A stretch of DNA of 14,863 nt from Desulfarculus sp. (GTDB lineage: Bacteria > Desulfobacterota > Desulfarculia > Desulfarculales > Desulfarculaceae). Below are positions 6,229-13,841 of this stretch, piece by piece. The translations under genes and the position numbers were made by a program. The number at the start of each line of letters is the position of its first letter. Position 1 is the first letter of the stretch. The notes below the pieces were generated by a model, which saw only the letters and a list, made by a program, of their open reading frames with translations, was not told the DNA's origin and did no database searches. The DNA is taken from NCBI GenBank assembly GCA_020216805.1, contig JAIWNN010000139.1, positions 1 to 14,863 on the forward strand. Direction: 5' to 3'.

Positions 6229-6239
6229 TTGTATGACAA
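6229..6239 (+). promoter_or_regulatory. FadR/GntR-type operator overlapping the transcription start
   Basis: TTGTATGACAA is a perfect dyad (TTGT, 3-base spacer, ACAA) that fits the FadR-subfamily form TNGTNNNACNA at every fixed position. It begins two bases after the -10 box, so a bound dimer would block RNA polymerase. Because the next gene encodes a FadR-type regulator, negative autoregulation of the whole regulator-kor operon is the simplest reading. Confidence 0.65.
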
Positions 6240-6262
6240 ATTAACACGGCTCGGAGAGGGGC

Positions 6263-7012
6263 ATGGCTGGTCTGATCAAGCCCGACGCGCACAAATTGCC
6301 GGAGAAGATCGCCAGGGTGCTGGCGGGCGAGATCGCCCAGGGACGCTTCGTCACCGGCAAGCCCCTGCCGCCGGAGTCGGAGTTGGCCGAGCGCTTCGGG
6401 GTCAGCCGCACCGTGATCCGCGAGGCCCTGGCCCGGCTGAAATACGATGGCCTGGTGGAGTCGCGGCCCCGGGTGGGGGCCATTGTGGTCCCGGCCGGCC
6501 AGCGCCGGGCCTTCCGCCTGGACAGCCTGGACCCCCGAAGCGGCCAGGACCTGCGCGACCTCTACGAGCTGCGGGCCTTGGTGGAGAGCGGGGCGGCGGC
6601 CCTGGCCGCGGTGCGCCACACCGCCCGGGACATCGAACGCATGGAGAGGCACCTGGCCAGCATCGACCAGGCCTTGGAGAACGGCCGCCTGGGCGCCTCG
6701 CCAGACCTGGCCTTTCACCGCGACCTGGCCAGCGCCAGCCGCAACCCGGTGCTGGACGACTTCATGCGCTTTTTGAACACCAAGGTCAGCGCCATGATCC
6801 GCATGGCGCGCAAGAAGTCCAACCAGGACCCGGAGTTGGCGGCCATGGTCCAGGACGAGCATCGGGCGATCCTGGAGGCGGTGGCCAGCGGCGACAGCGA
6901 GAGGGCCCGGCGCGCGGTCTTGAGCCACATGCAAAAAGGGGCCCTGCGCCAGGGCCTGCAGATCGTAATCCCCGGCGGTCCGCGTGATCAGGGCCGCCAT
7001 CTGGAACCCTAA
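6263..7012 (+). CDS. FadR/GntR-family transcriptional regulator with FCD domain
   Basis: A 249-residue regulator. The winged helix-turn-helix spans about residues 12-78 and includes LPPESELAERFGVSRTVIRE (35-54), the recognition region of GntR proteins, then VESRPRVGAIVV (65-76). The C-terminal FCD ligand domain covers about 95-230. Likely metal or ligand residues are Asp148 and His152 (PDLAFHRDLA), His200 (DEHRAIL) and His222 (LSHM), the usual D-H-H-H set of metal-binding FCD domains. The ATG has a strong site, GGAGAGG, five bases upstream. FCD regulators often sense organic acids and act as repressors released by ligand. Here the ligand might be a 2-oxoacid or related acid used by the oxidoreductase encoded next, an inference from position. 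The gene ends 16 bases before korD, so it is the first gene of that operon. Confidence 0.93.
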   Translation: MAGLIKPDAHKLPEKIARVLAGEIAQGRFVTGKPLPPESELAERFGVSRTVIREALARLKYDGLVESRPRVGAIVVPAGQRRAFRLDSLDPRSGQDLRDLYELRALVESGAAALAAVRHTARDIERMERHLASIDQALENGRLGASPDLAFHRDLASASRNPVLDDFMRFLNTKVSAMIRMARKKSNQDPELAAMVQDEHRAILEAVASGDSERARRAVLSHMQKGALRQGLQIVIPGGPRDQGRHLEP

Positions 7013-7028
7013 GCAACAGGAGAGAGCG

Positions 7029-7370
7029 GTGAGCGGCAAGGCGGCTCGACCCAAGCCGGCCCAGACGGGGGAGAGCAAGGTCAGCTTTTTCCCGGCCTGG
7101 TGCAAGCGCTGTGGCAACTGTGTGGCCTTTTGTCCCCGGGGCGCGCTGAAACGCGACCAGTGGGGCTATCCGGTGCTGGCCGATCCCGATCGGTGCACCA
7201 GTTGCGGGCTGTGCGAGATGCTCTGCCCGGATTTCGCGCTCAGCGTGGGCGAGGCCGGCCCCAAACCGGCCGGAGCTGGAGCGCCGCGCGGCTCGCGGGT
7301 GGCGCCCACCACCAGCCCGGAGCGCCTGGCTCCGGAGCCCAACGGCGGCGAGGAGGACGGCAATGGCTAA
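7029..7370 (+). CDS. korD: 2-oxoacid:ferredoxin oxidoreductase delta subunit, 2x[4Fe-4S] ferredoxin-like (KorD)
   Basis: A 113-residue protein built around two [4Fe-4S] motifs, CKRCGNCVAFCP and CTSCGLCEMLCP, as in the delta subunit of 2-oxoglutarate and related 2-oxoacid:ferredoxin oxidoreductases. It relays electrons from the thiamine-diphosphate site to ferredoxin. The tail after the second cluster (about 40 residues, Pro/Ala/Gly-rich) is longer than I expect for the family and probably disordered. The frame is open from a GTG at 6984, inside the regulator gene. I choose the GTG at 7029 because AGGAGAG (7018-7024) lies four bases upstream and the earlier codons overlap the regulator. The end overlaps korA by 8 bases, a clear sign of translational coupling. 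Confidence 0.9.
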   Translation: MSGKAARPKPAQTGESKVSFFPAWCKRCGNCVAFCPRGALKRDQWGYPVLADPDRCTSCGLCEMLCPDFALSVGEAGPKPAGAGAPRGSRVAPTTSPERLAPEPNGGEEDGNG

Positions 7371-8499
7371 GCCCCGCGCCCAACTCCTGCAAGGCAACGA
7401 GGCCATCGCCCTGGGGGCGTTGGCCGCCGGTTGCAACTTTTTCGCCGGCTACCCCATCACCCCGGCCAGCGAGATCACCGAGCGCATGAGCCGCGAGATG
7501 CCGGCCCGGGGCTATCCCTTCATCCAGATGGAGGACGAGATCGCCTCCATCGGCTGCTGCATCGGCGGCAGCCTGGCCGGCAAGAAGGTCATGACCGCCA
7601 CCAGCGGCCCGGGCTTCTCCCTGATGCAGGAGAACCTGGGTTACGCCTGCATCGCCGAGGTGCCCTTGGTGGTGGTCAACGTGATGCGTGGCGGCCCCAG
7701 CACCGGCCTGCCCACCAACGTGGCCCAGGGCGACGTGCAGCAGGCCCGCTGGGGCACCCACGGCGACCATCCGGCCATCGTGCTTTGCCCGGCCAGCGTG
7801 GCCCAGTGCTACGAGCTGACCATCACCGCCTTCAACTGGGCCGAGCGCTTCCGCACCCCGGTGGTGCTCCTGAGCGACGAAGTCGTGGCCCACATGCGCG
7901 AGAAGGTCGTCCTACCCGAAGCCCACGAGGTGGAGGTCATCGACCGCCGTCAGCCCACGGTCCCGCCCGATTGGTACGTGCCCTACAAGACCGATGGCAG
8001 CCTGATTCCCCAACTGGCCAACCTGGGCGAGGGCTACCGCTACCACGTCACCGGCCTGGTGCACGACGAACGCGGCTTCCCCACCCGGCGCCCGGATGAG
8101 GTGGAGCCCTTCTACAATCGGCTCTTTGGCAAGATCAGCCGCCACTTCGCCGATCTGGAGCGAGTCCGGGCCGTCCAGCTCGACGACGCCGAGATGGTGA
8201 TCATCGCCTATGGCTGCACCGCCCGGGCCGCGGCCGCGGCGGTGCGCATCGGTCGCGAGCGGGGACTGAAGGTGGGCATGCTCCAGCTGATGAGCATCTG
8301 GCCCTTCCCGCGCCGTCCGGTGGAGGAGGCCCTGACCGGCAAGCGACTGGCCTTGGTGCCGGAGCTGAACATGGGCCAGATCAGCCGCGAGGTGAAACGG
8401 GTCAACGACGGGCGCACCCAGGTGTTGCGCCATGGCAAGATGGACGGCTCCATGATCACGCCCGACGAGATCCTGGGCCGTCTGCGGGAGGCTAAGTGA
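7363..8499 (+). CDS. korA: 2-oxoacid:ferredoxin oxidoreductase alpha subunit (KorA)
   Basis: A 378-residue subunit combining the pyrimidine-binding domain and the transketolase C-terminal-like domain. Diagnostic stretches are QGNEAIALGALAAGCNFFAG followed by YPITPASEI (10-38), MEDEIASIG (56-64, with a glutamate expected to activate thiamine diphosphate), TATSGPGFSLM (78-88) and VMRGGPSTGLPTNVAQGD (106-123). This combination is typical of the 2-oxoglutarate-type enzyme (KorA), which with KorB, C and D converts a 2-oxoacid, CoA and oxidised ferredoxin to acyl-CoA, CO2 and reduced ferredoxin, or runs in reverse for CO2 fixation. It starts inside korD (ATG 7363) and its TGA (8497-8499) shares one base with the korB ATG. 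The exact 2-oxoacid cannot be fixed by eye; branched-chain (Vor-like) or other substrates are possible. Confidence 0.93.
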   Translation: MAKPRAQLLQGNEAIALGALAAGCNFFAGYPITPASEITERMSREMPARGYPFIQMEDEIASIGCCIGGSLAGKKVMTATSGPGFSLMQENLGYACIAEVPLVVVNVMRGGPSTGLPTNVAQGDVQQARWGTHGDHPAIVLCPASVAQCYELTITAFNWAERFRTPVVLLSDEVVAHMREKVVLPEAHEVEVIDRRQPTVPPDWYVPYKTDGSLIPQLANLGEGYRYHVTGLVHDERGFPTRRPDEVEPFYNRLFGKISRHFADLERVRAVQLDDAEMVIIAYGCTARAAAAAVRIGRERGLKVGMLQLMSIWPFPRRPVEEALTGKRLALVPELNMGQISREVKRVNDGRTQVLRHGKMDGSMITPDEILGRLREAK

Positions 8500-9344
8500 T
8501 GCCACCGGTGCATAGAAGCGTGGTCTACGACTGGCTTAGGCACGACAAGAAATTCCCCCACGTCTGGTGCCCCGGCTGCGGCTTGGGCATCCTGCTGGGC
8601 TCGTTGTTGCGCGCCTTGGTGGAAAGCGGGCTGGACAAGAACCAGGTGGTGTTGGTCAGCGGCATCGGCTGCTCCGGCCGCCTGCCGGTCTACGTCGACG
8701 TGGGCAGCGTCCACACCACCCACGGCCGGGCGCTCACCTTCGCCACCGGCATCAAGCTGGCCAAGCCCGAGCTGAAGGTCATCACCGTGATGGGCGACGG
8801 CGACGCCACCGCCATCGGCGGCAACCATCTGATTCACGCCGCCCGCCGCAACCTGGACATCACCGCCATCATCGTCAACAACCAGACCTATGGCATGACC
8901 GGCGGTCAGTACAGCCCCACCACCCCCCTGGGGGCCAAGGCCACCACCGCTCCCTATGGCCACATCGAGCCCAGCTTCGACATCAGCGCCCTTTCGGCCA
9001 CCGCCGGGGCCGCCTTCGTGGCTCGCTCCACCGTCTACCACGTCACCCAACTGGACCAACTTCTGGGCCAGGCCATCGCCAAGCCCGGCTTCGGGGTGGT
9101 GGAGGTCTTAAGCCCCTGCCACACCAACTTCGGTCGCCAGAACCGGCTGGGCTCCCAGGTGGACATGATGAAGGAGTTCAAGCGCAAGGGCATGCGGGTG
9201 GAGCGCTGGCGCGAGTTGCCCGAGGGCAGGCGGGCCGAGAGCATCCCCCTGGGGGTGCTGGTGGACCGCGACCTGCCGGTCTTTGGCCAGTCCTACGATC
9301 GGATCTGCGACGCCGCCAGCCGGCGGGGGGAGGCGGGCAAATGA
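8499..9344 (+). CDS. korB: 2-oxoacid:ferredoxin oxidoreductase beta subunit, TPP-binding (KorB)
   Basis: A 281-residue subunit that binds thiamine diphosphate and a [4Fe-4S] cluster. Cluster cysteines are Cys24 and Cys27 (WCPGCG), Cys58 (GIGCSGR) and Cys207 (LSPCHTNFGR). The thiamine-diphosphate/Mg motif is GDGDA (99-103), ending in NNQTYGMTGGQ (127-137). KorA and KorB form the catalytic core. The ATG at 8499 overlaps the korA stop as TGATG. A GTG three bases earlier (8496) is in frame, but the ATG is the better start. The end overlaps korC as ATGA. All key residues are present, so the enzyme should be active. Confidence 0.95.
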   Translation: MPPVHRSVVYDWLRHDKKFPHVWCPGCGLGILLGSLLRALVESGLDKNQVVLVSGIGCSGRLPVYVDVGSVHTTHGRALTFATGIKLAKPELKVITVMGDGDATAIGGNHLIHAARRNLDITAIIVNNQTYGMTGGQYSPTTPLGAKATTAPYGHIEPSFDISALSATAGAAFVARSTVYHVTQLDQLLGQAIAKPGFGVVEVLSPCHTNFGRQNRLGSQVDMMKEFKRKGMRVERWRELPEGRRAESIPLGVLVDRDLPVFGQSYDRICDAASRRGEAGK

Positions 9345-9949
9345 GCGAGAAGCAAGCCCAAACCCTAGGCCGGGTGGAGACCCGCCTGGCTGGCAGCGGC
9401 GGCCAGGGGTTGCTCCTGGCTGGCCTGGTGCTGGCCGAGGCGGCCGGTCTCTATGACGGCCGCGAGGTGGCCATGGTCCAGTCCTACGGTCCCGAGGCTC
9501 GGGGCGGGGCCAGCAAGGCCGAGGTCATCATCAGCGACCAGGCCATCGACTACCCCCTCTGCACCCGGGTGGACCTGTTCTTGGCCCTGACCCAGGAGGC
9601 GGCCGACGCCTATTGCTGGGATCTGAAGCCCAACGCCTGGATCATCGTGGACTCCGACCTGGTCAGCCACCCGCCCAGCAGCAAGGCCGTGCGTCTGCCT
9701 TTCACCGCCGCGGCCCGCGACAAGCTGAAAAAGCCCATGGTGGCCAACGTGGTGGCCCTGGGGGCCATCGCCGAGATCACCGGAGTGATCAGCCGGCGCG
9801 GTCTGGAGAAGGCTTTGCTGGCCCGGGTGCCGGCTGGCACCGAGGCGCTGAACAAGAAGGCCCTGGCCCTGGGGGCCAAGCTGGCCCGGGACGCCGCCGG
9901 CCAGGCTCCGGCCGAGGGCCCGGCCACGGCCCACACGGAAGACATGTAG
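9341..9949 (+). CDS. korC: 2-oxoacid:ferredoxin oxidoreductase gamma subunit (KorC)
   Basis: A 202-residue gamma subunit. The glycine-rich start RLAGSGGQGLLLAGLVLAEA and the SYGPEARGGASKAEVI stretch (48-63) are the hallmarks of this family, whose domain helps bind CoA. The rest (YPLCTRVDLFLALTQEAAD, then MVANVVALGAIAEITG) also fits. The last 20 residues (AGQAPAEGPATAHTEDM) are an Ala/Pro-rich extension without known role. The ATG at 9341 overlaps the korB stop. The gene ends the operon: a strong terminator follows 29 bases after the stop. The order D-A-B-C is common for four-subunit 2-oxoglutarate:ferredoxin oxidoreductases. Confidence 0.93.
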   Translation: MSEKQAQTLGRVETRLAGSGGQGLLLAGLVLAEAAGLYDGREVAMVQSYGPEARGGASKAEVIISDQAIDYPLCTRVDLFLALTQEAADAYCWDLKPNAWIIVDSDLVSHPPSSKAVRLPFTAAARDKLKKPMVANVVALGAIAEITGVISRRGLEKALLARVPAGTEALNKKALALGAKLARDAAGQAPAEGPATAHTEDM

Positions 9950-9978
9950 CGCCAAGCCAACTCCATCGCCGAGCTGAT

Positions 9979-10016
9979 CGGGGAGGGCTCCGCCACGGCG
10001 GGGCTCTCCCCGTTTT
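9979..10016 (+). terminator. Strong intrinsic terminator of the kor operon
   Basis: CGGGGAGGGCTCCGC (9979-9993) pairs with GCGGGGCTCTCCCCG (9998-10012) through 15 bp with two G-U pairs. The loop is CACG and TTTT follows directly. It lies 29 bases after korC and gives the regulator-kor unit a clear 3' end. Confidence 0.85.
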
Positions 10017-10168
10017 GGTTGTGCGCCCTGGAAGTCATATTATCAAAAATAATAATCGTTAAAATTTGCAAAAACAGGCGCGATGCTTAGTTATACCAAT
10101 ATAAGCACCAACCTGATCGCCAGGCCGGAGGTGGCGGCGGCCAGACATGGCCTCCAGGGAGAGGAAAG
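10017..10168 (+). promoter_or_regulatory. AT-rich intergenic region, probable promoter of the small Cys-rich gene
   Basis: From 10036 to 10110 the sequence is much richer in A and T than the rest of the window. It holds several overlapping -10-like hexamers (AATAAT at 10051, TAAAAT at 10060, TTATAC at 10091), a TTGCAA at 10066-10071, and two small dyads: TATTAT (10038-10043) with ATAATA (10049-10054), and TTATA (10091-10095) with TATAA (10100-10104). A promoter with a regulator site is likely here, but I cannot say which hexamers are used. Confidence 0.45.
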
Positions 10169-10405
10169 ATGTCCGGGAACAAACAATGCAACCCCAGCCG
10201 GCATTTCGGCCGCCGCAATCTCCAATGCCCCCACTATGCCAGCTGCCTGGACGTGGCGGTCAGCCACGCCTGGCACACCTTCAGTTGCGGCCAGTGTCCG
10301 AGTCGCAACCTGGGCGAAAAGCTGAGGGTGGACGATCTGGAGATGGACGCGCAGGGCTGGGAGGAGATCTGGAGCCAAGCCGACGGCTTTTACTCCACCT
10401 CCTGA
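10169..10405 (+). CDS. Small Cys-rich protein, CPxYxxC...CxxC type
   Basis: A 78-residue protein of unknown function. The central segment reads CPHYASCLDVAVSHAW followed by HTFSCGQCP, so Cys20, Cys26, Cys40 and Cys43 form a likely zinc- or iron-binding knuckle with a Trp/Phe core. One more cysteine is Cys7. I recall small proteins with the pattern C-P-x-Y-x-x-C-L...W...C-x-x-C from sulfate-reducing deltaproteobacteria, always annotated as hypothetical. A ribosome-binding stretch (GAGAGGAAAG) precedes the ATG, and codon use is like the neighbours, so the gene is real. It stands between the kor terminator and the sensor kinase on the same strand. No transmembrane segment or signal peptide is visible. 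A role in metal sensing or protein interaction is possible but only a guess. Confidence 0.7.
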   Translation: MSGNKQCNPSRHFGRRNLQCPHYASCLDVAVSHAWHTFSCGQCPSRNLGEKLRVDDLEMDAQGWEEIWSQADGFYSTS

Positions 10406-10409
10406 CCTT

Positions 10410-10435
10410 GCCTCCGCCAGGCCGCCGCCGGAGGC
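10410..10435 (+). other. Hairpin after the small Cys-rich gene, no T-run
   Basis: GCCTCCG (10410-10416) and CGGAGGC (10429-10435) form a 7-bp stem with a 12-base loop, five bases after the stop codon. The stem can be lengthened by three pairs past a T-C mismatch. It is followed by CAGGGGAGGG, not by T residues, so it is not an intrinsic terminator. It could protect the 3' end of the message. Confidence 0.3.
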
Positions 10436-10500
10436 CAGGGGAGGGCGGCGTCTAGGCCCGGAGTCCCGCCGGTAGGGCATACCCCACAATTGTATTGTTC

Positions 10501-10529
10501 TTGGTCTGATCCCCCCTCGATGCTAGGAT
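10501..10529 (+). promoter_or_regulatory. Candidate promoter of the sensor kinase-response regulator operon
   Basis: TTGGTC (10501-10506), a 17-base spacer and TAGGAT (10524-10529), with TG at 10521-10522 forming an extended -10 (TGCTAGGAT). Transcription would start near 10536, about 60 bases before the kinase gene. Matches are moderate (3 of 6 and 4 of 6), compensated by the ideal spacing and the TG. Confidence 0.45.
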
Positions 10530-10596
10530 TACCTCCCTGGCCCTCTGGGAGCGGGCGGCGATTTGCCGCCTGGCGGGGAAGGAGGGTCGCCTGGGG

Positions 10597-13092
10597 TTGG
10601 CCATGCGGCTGCGCACCATTCTTTTCACGCTGGCCTTGCTGGCGATGGTTTCCATCACCGTCAGCGGGTTCTATTATGTCTTTTCCCTGCGCGAATCCGA
10701 GATGGAGGTGGCGCGCCGTCGGGCGGTGGTGCACACCGAGATCATCCGCAATCAGCTCGAGGGCTTTCTTTCCGAGAACCTCAGACCGGTGCGGGCCCTG
10801 GCCGGCCTGCCCGAGGTCCAACGCGCGTTGGCCGTGCCCGATCCCGGCTCCATCGCCCAGGCCAACTATATCCTCGATCTGTTCCGCGACGCCCTGGACG
10901 TGGACGTGGTCTACCTGCTGGACCGCCACGGATTGACCATCGCCTCCAGCAATCGCAACTTTCCGGATTCCTTCGTGGGCGAGAATTTCGCCTTTCGCCC
11001 CTATTTCCGCGAGGCCATGCAGGGCAATCCTTCGAAATACCTGGCCCTGGGCATGACCAGTCACAAGCGCGGCGCCTATTACAGCCATCCGGTTTTCGCC
11101 GAGGACGTGGACGATCCCCAGGGAGTGGTGGTGATCAAGGCCCCCATCTCGCTGATGGAAAAAAACATCATCCAGTCCTCCAGCGACGGCATCACCCTCT
11201 TGGCCGGGCCCTATGGCGTCATTTTCAGCAGCAACCAGCCCGGTTGGCTCTTTGGCAGCCTCAACCCCCTGAGCAGCCGTGAGGTGGAAGCCTTGCGCCA
11301 ATCCCGCCAATTCGGCGACGGTCCCTGGCCCTGGGTGGGTCTGGCCGCCCTGGACCAAGACCGCCTGGAGGACCACCGCTCCCACCGCCGCTATTACATG
11401 CACTCCCGCGAACTGGAGTCATACCCCGGGTGGCGGGTGATCCATCTCCAGGACCTGCAACAGACCGGGGAGAGCGTCTTCCAGCCCTTGGTGCGCACCA
11501 CCGGCCTTTTGGTGCTGGCCATCTGCGCCCTGGCCGGGGCGGCGGTCTACCACCTCTACCGCAAGGCTCGGGCCGAGATCATGCGCCGGCAACGGGTGGA
11601 GCGCGAACTGCGCCAAAGCGAGGAGCGCTACCGCACCTTATATCACCACACCCCGGCCATGCTGCACTCCATCGACCCCGAGGGCCGCCTGGTCAGCGTC
11701 AGCGACTACTGGTGCGAGGCCCTGGGCTATCGGGCCGAGGAAGTCATCGGCCATCATTTGGCCGAGTTCCTGGCTCCCCAGTCCCGGCCCGACCTGTTGG
11801 ATCGCAACCAGCCCCTTTTTTTCCGCACCGGCTTGCTGCGCGATGTCAGCTACAGCTTCGTGAAAAAAAGCGGCGAAGTGGTTGAGGTGCTCCTGTCGGC
11901 CATCGCCGAGCGCGACGCCCAGGGCGGGATCGTGCGCTCCCTGGCGGTGCTGTTGGACATCACCCAGCGCAACCGCATGGAAAGGGAGCTGCGCCGGGCC
12001 CAGGAGCAGCTAAGCCAGTATTCCAAGGACCTGGAGCGCCAGGTGGCCGAGCGCACCCGGGAAGTGACCAGCTTCCTGGCCTACACCCCGGCGGTGGTCT
12101 ACCTCAAAGACCGGCAGGGCCGCTATCTCTTGGTCAACTCCCGTTTCTCCGACCTCCTAGGCCAAGGCCAGGACCAGGTGCGGGGACGCTGTGACGCCGA
12201 GATCTTCCCGCCCGACCTGGCCCGCCAGTTCCAGGACAACGACGGGCAAGTGCTGGCCAGCGGCCAGCCTCGGCAGTTCGAGGAGGTTATCGAGCAATCC
12301 GACGGACCGCACGTGTATCTGTCCAGCAAGTTCCCAGTGCAGGACGAGGATGGGACGGCGGCGGCCATCTGGAGCGTCTCCCTGGACATCACCGAACTCA
12401 AGCGGGCCCAGGAGAGCCTGCGCCGGCTGTCGGGCATGATCCTGGCCAGCCAGGAAAAGGAGCGCACCGCCATCGCCAGGGAGCTGCACGACGAGCTGGG
12501 CCAGGTGCTCACCGCCCTGCGCATGGACGCGGTTTGGCTCCAGCGCTGGCTGGAGGGGCGGGACCAGGATCAGGCGGCGCGGCGGGCCCAGGCCATGTGC
12601 CAGCTCATCGACCGCACCATCACCGAGGTGCGCTCCATCGCCACCCGGTTGCGGCCGGCGGTGCTGGACGACTTGGGGCTGGTGGACGCCCTGGAGTGGC
12701 ACACCAGCGATTTCGAGAAACGCACCGGGGTGCGGGTGCGGTTCAGCCACCAGGACGTGCCCGAGCTCAAGGGCCTGGCCGCCATTTCCACCTATCGCGT
12801 GGCCCAGGAGGCCCTGACCAACGTGGCCCGCCACGCCCGGGCCAGCCGGGTGGAGGTGACGCTCGTCGCCCGGCAGGGCTGGCTGGAGCTGAGGGTGGCC
12901 GACGATGGCCGGGGATTCTCGCCGACCGGAACCGGCGAGAACGGGGGGGCCGGGGTAGGCTGGGGCCTGGCCGGAATGCGCGAGCGGGCCGGCCTGCTGG
13001 GCGGCCATCTGAGCATCGATTCCACGCCGGGACGGGGGACCACGCTGGTCCTGCGCCTGCCTCTGTCGGCGGAGGAAGGGGACAAGCCATGA
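10597..13092 (+). CDS. Membrane sensor histidine kinase: Cache-like sensor, two PAS domains, HisKA_3, HATPase
   Basis: An 831-residue two-component sensor. Membrane segment 1 is at about 8-28 and segment 2 at about 301-321. Between them is a periplasmic sensor of double-Cache type (NFAFRPYFREAMQGNPSKYL, then YYSHPVF), a fold that often binds small organic acids or amino acids. PAS 1 spans about 342-458, a coiled coil 458-490 and PAS 2 490-605. The HisKA_3 dimerisation region has the phosphorylated histidine at 631 (ERTAIARELHDELGQVL). The ATPase domain shows the N box (QEALTNVARHA, 737-747), G1 (DDGRGF, 769-774) and G2 (GWGLAGMRERAG, 788-799). All catalytic motifs are intact. The TTG at 10597 has AGGAGG 11 bases upstream. 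The in-frame ATG at 10603 is an alternative, but lies 17 bases from that site. The stop overlaps the response regulator start as ATGA. The signal is unknown. Confidence 0.93.
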   Translation: MAMRLRTILFTLALLAMVSITVSGFYYVFSLRESEMEVARRRAVVHTEIIRNQLEGFLSENLRPVRALAGLPEVQRALAVPDPGSIAQANYILDLFRDALDVDVVYLLDRHGLTIASSNRNFPDSFVGENFAFRPYFREAMQGNPSKYLALGMTSHKRGAYYSHPVFAEDVDDPQGVVVIKAPISLMEKNIIQSSSDGITLLAGPYGVIFSSNQPGWLFGSLNPLSSREVEALRQSRQFGDGPWPWVGLAALDQDRLEDHRSHRRYYMHSRELESYPGWRVIHLQDLQQTGESVFQPLVRTTGLLVLAICALAGAAVYHLYRKARAEIMRRQRVERELRQSEERYRTLYHHTPAMLHSIDPEGRLVSVSDYWCEALGYRAEEVIGHHLAEFLAPQSRPDLLDRNQPLFFRTGLLRDVSYSFVKKSGEVVEVLLSAIAERDAQGGIVRSLAVLLDITQRNRMERELRRAQEQLSQYSKDLERQVAERTREVTSFLAYTPAVVYLKDRQGRYLLVNSRFSDLLGQGQDQVRGRCDAEIFPPDLARQFQDNDGQVLASGQPRQFEEVIEQSDGPHVYLSSKFPVQDEDGTAAAIWSVSLDITELKRAQESLRRLSGMILASQEKERTAIARELHDELGQVLTALRMDAVWLQRWLEGRDQDQAARRAQAMCQLIDRTITEVRSIATRLRPAVLDDLGLVDALEWHTSDFEKRTGVRVRFSHQDVPELKGLAAISTYRVAQEALTNVARHARASRVEVTLVARQGWLELRVADDGRGFSPTGTGENGGAGVGWGLAGMRERAGLLGGHLSIDSTPGRGTTLVLRLPLSAEEGDKP

Positions 13093-13727
13093 TCCGGGTG
13101 TTATTGGCCGACGACCACAGCATCGTCCGGGCTGGCCTGCGCCGGCTGATCGAGGACGCCGGGGACATGGTGGTGGTGGTGGAGGCCGACGACGGACGCC
13201 AGGCCATCGCCGAGGCCCTGCGCCTGCGACCGGACGTGGCGGTGGTGGACCTGTCCATGCCCGGCCTGGACGGACTGGAGGTCATCAACCGCCTGCACGA
13301 ACAGATGCCCGAGTTGCCGGTGTTGGTGCTGACCATGCACGAGGAGGAGCAGTACGTGGTGCGCTCCCTGGCCGCCGGGGCCCGGGGCTACATCACCAAA
13401 CGCTCCGCCCCGGAGCAACTGGTGGGGGCCATCCGCAAGGTCCAGGCCGGCGGGCGCTATCTCAGCGAGGAGGTGGCCGAGGCCTTGGCGGTGCGGGTGG
13501 CCCGGGGCGGCGGCGGGGCCTCGCCCCTGGAGAGTCTGTCCAACCGCGAGGTGCAGGTGTTGCGGGCCCTGGCCCTGGGACGCACCAACCGCGAGATCGC
13601 GGAGGCCTACAACATCAGCGTCAAAACCGTGGACACCTACCGGTTCCGCCTGCTCAAGAAGCTCAATCTGCGCAACAACGCCGAGTTGAGCCGTTTCGCC
13701 ATGCAGCAGGGCCTGATCGAGCCCTGA
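13089..13727 (+). CDS. NarL/LuxR-type response regulator
   Basis: A 212-residue response regulator. The receiver domain (about 1-120) has Asp8 and Asp9, the phosphorylated Asp54 (VVDLSMPG), Thr82 and Lys104 (YITKRSAPEQ). The LuxR-type helix-turn-helix (about 147-210) reads LSNREVQVLRALALGRTNRE, then IAEAYNISVKTVDTYRFRL. The Gly-rich linker near 135-142 is short. It overlaps the kinase gene (ATG 13089 inside the kinase's last codons), and the HisKA_3 kinase class pairs with NarL-type regulators, so the two form a cognate pair. The frame stays open upstream to 12534 only because it runs under the kinase gene. The target promoters are not visible. The cupin gene downstream and the genes upstream are possible targets. 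Confidence 0.95.
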   Translation: MIRVLLADDHSIVRAGLRRLIEDAGDMVVVVEADDGRQAIAEALRLRPDVAVVDLSMPGLDGLEVINRLHEQMPELPVLVLTMHEEEQYVVRSLAAGARGYITKRSAPEQLVGAIRKVQAGGRYLSEEVAEALAVRVARGGGGASPLESLSNREVQVLRALALGRTNREIAEAYNISVKTVDTYRFRLLKKLNLRNNAELSRFAMQQGLIEP

Positions 13728-13841
13728 TGGGAGCGCTGGCGAGCGCGAAGGCGCCGAGCACGCGTTCACGATGTATTTCTCCGCATGGCGTCAGCTCGTG
13801 CGGTAAACTTGGCCAGAGCATCCCTGCCAAAGGAGAGCGAC

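Noticed and set aside
13732..13745. Small hairpin GCGCT/AGCGC after the response regulator
   Set aside because: Only a 5-bp stem and no T-run, so no support for a terminator; cotranscription of the cupin cannot be excluded.
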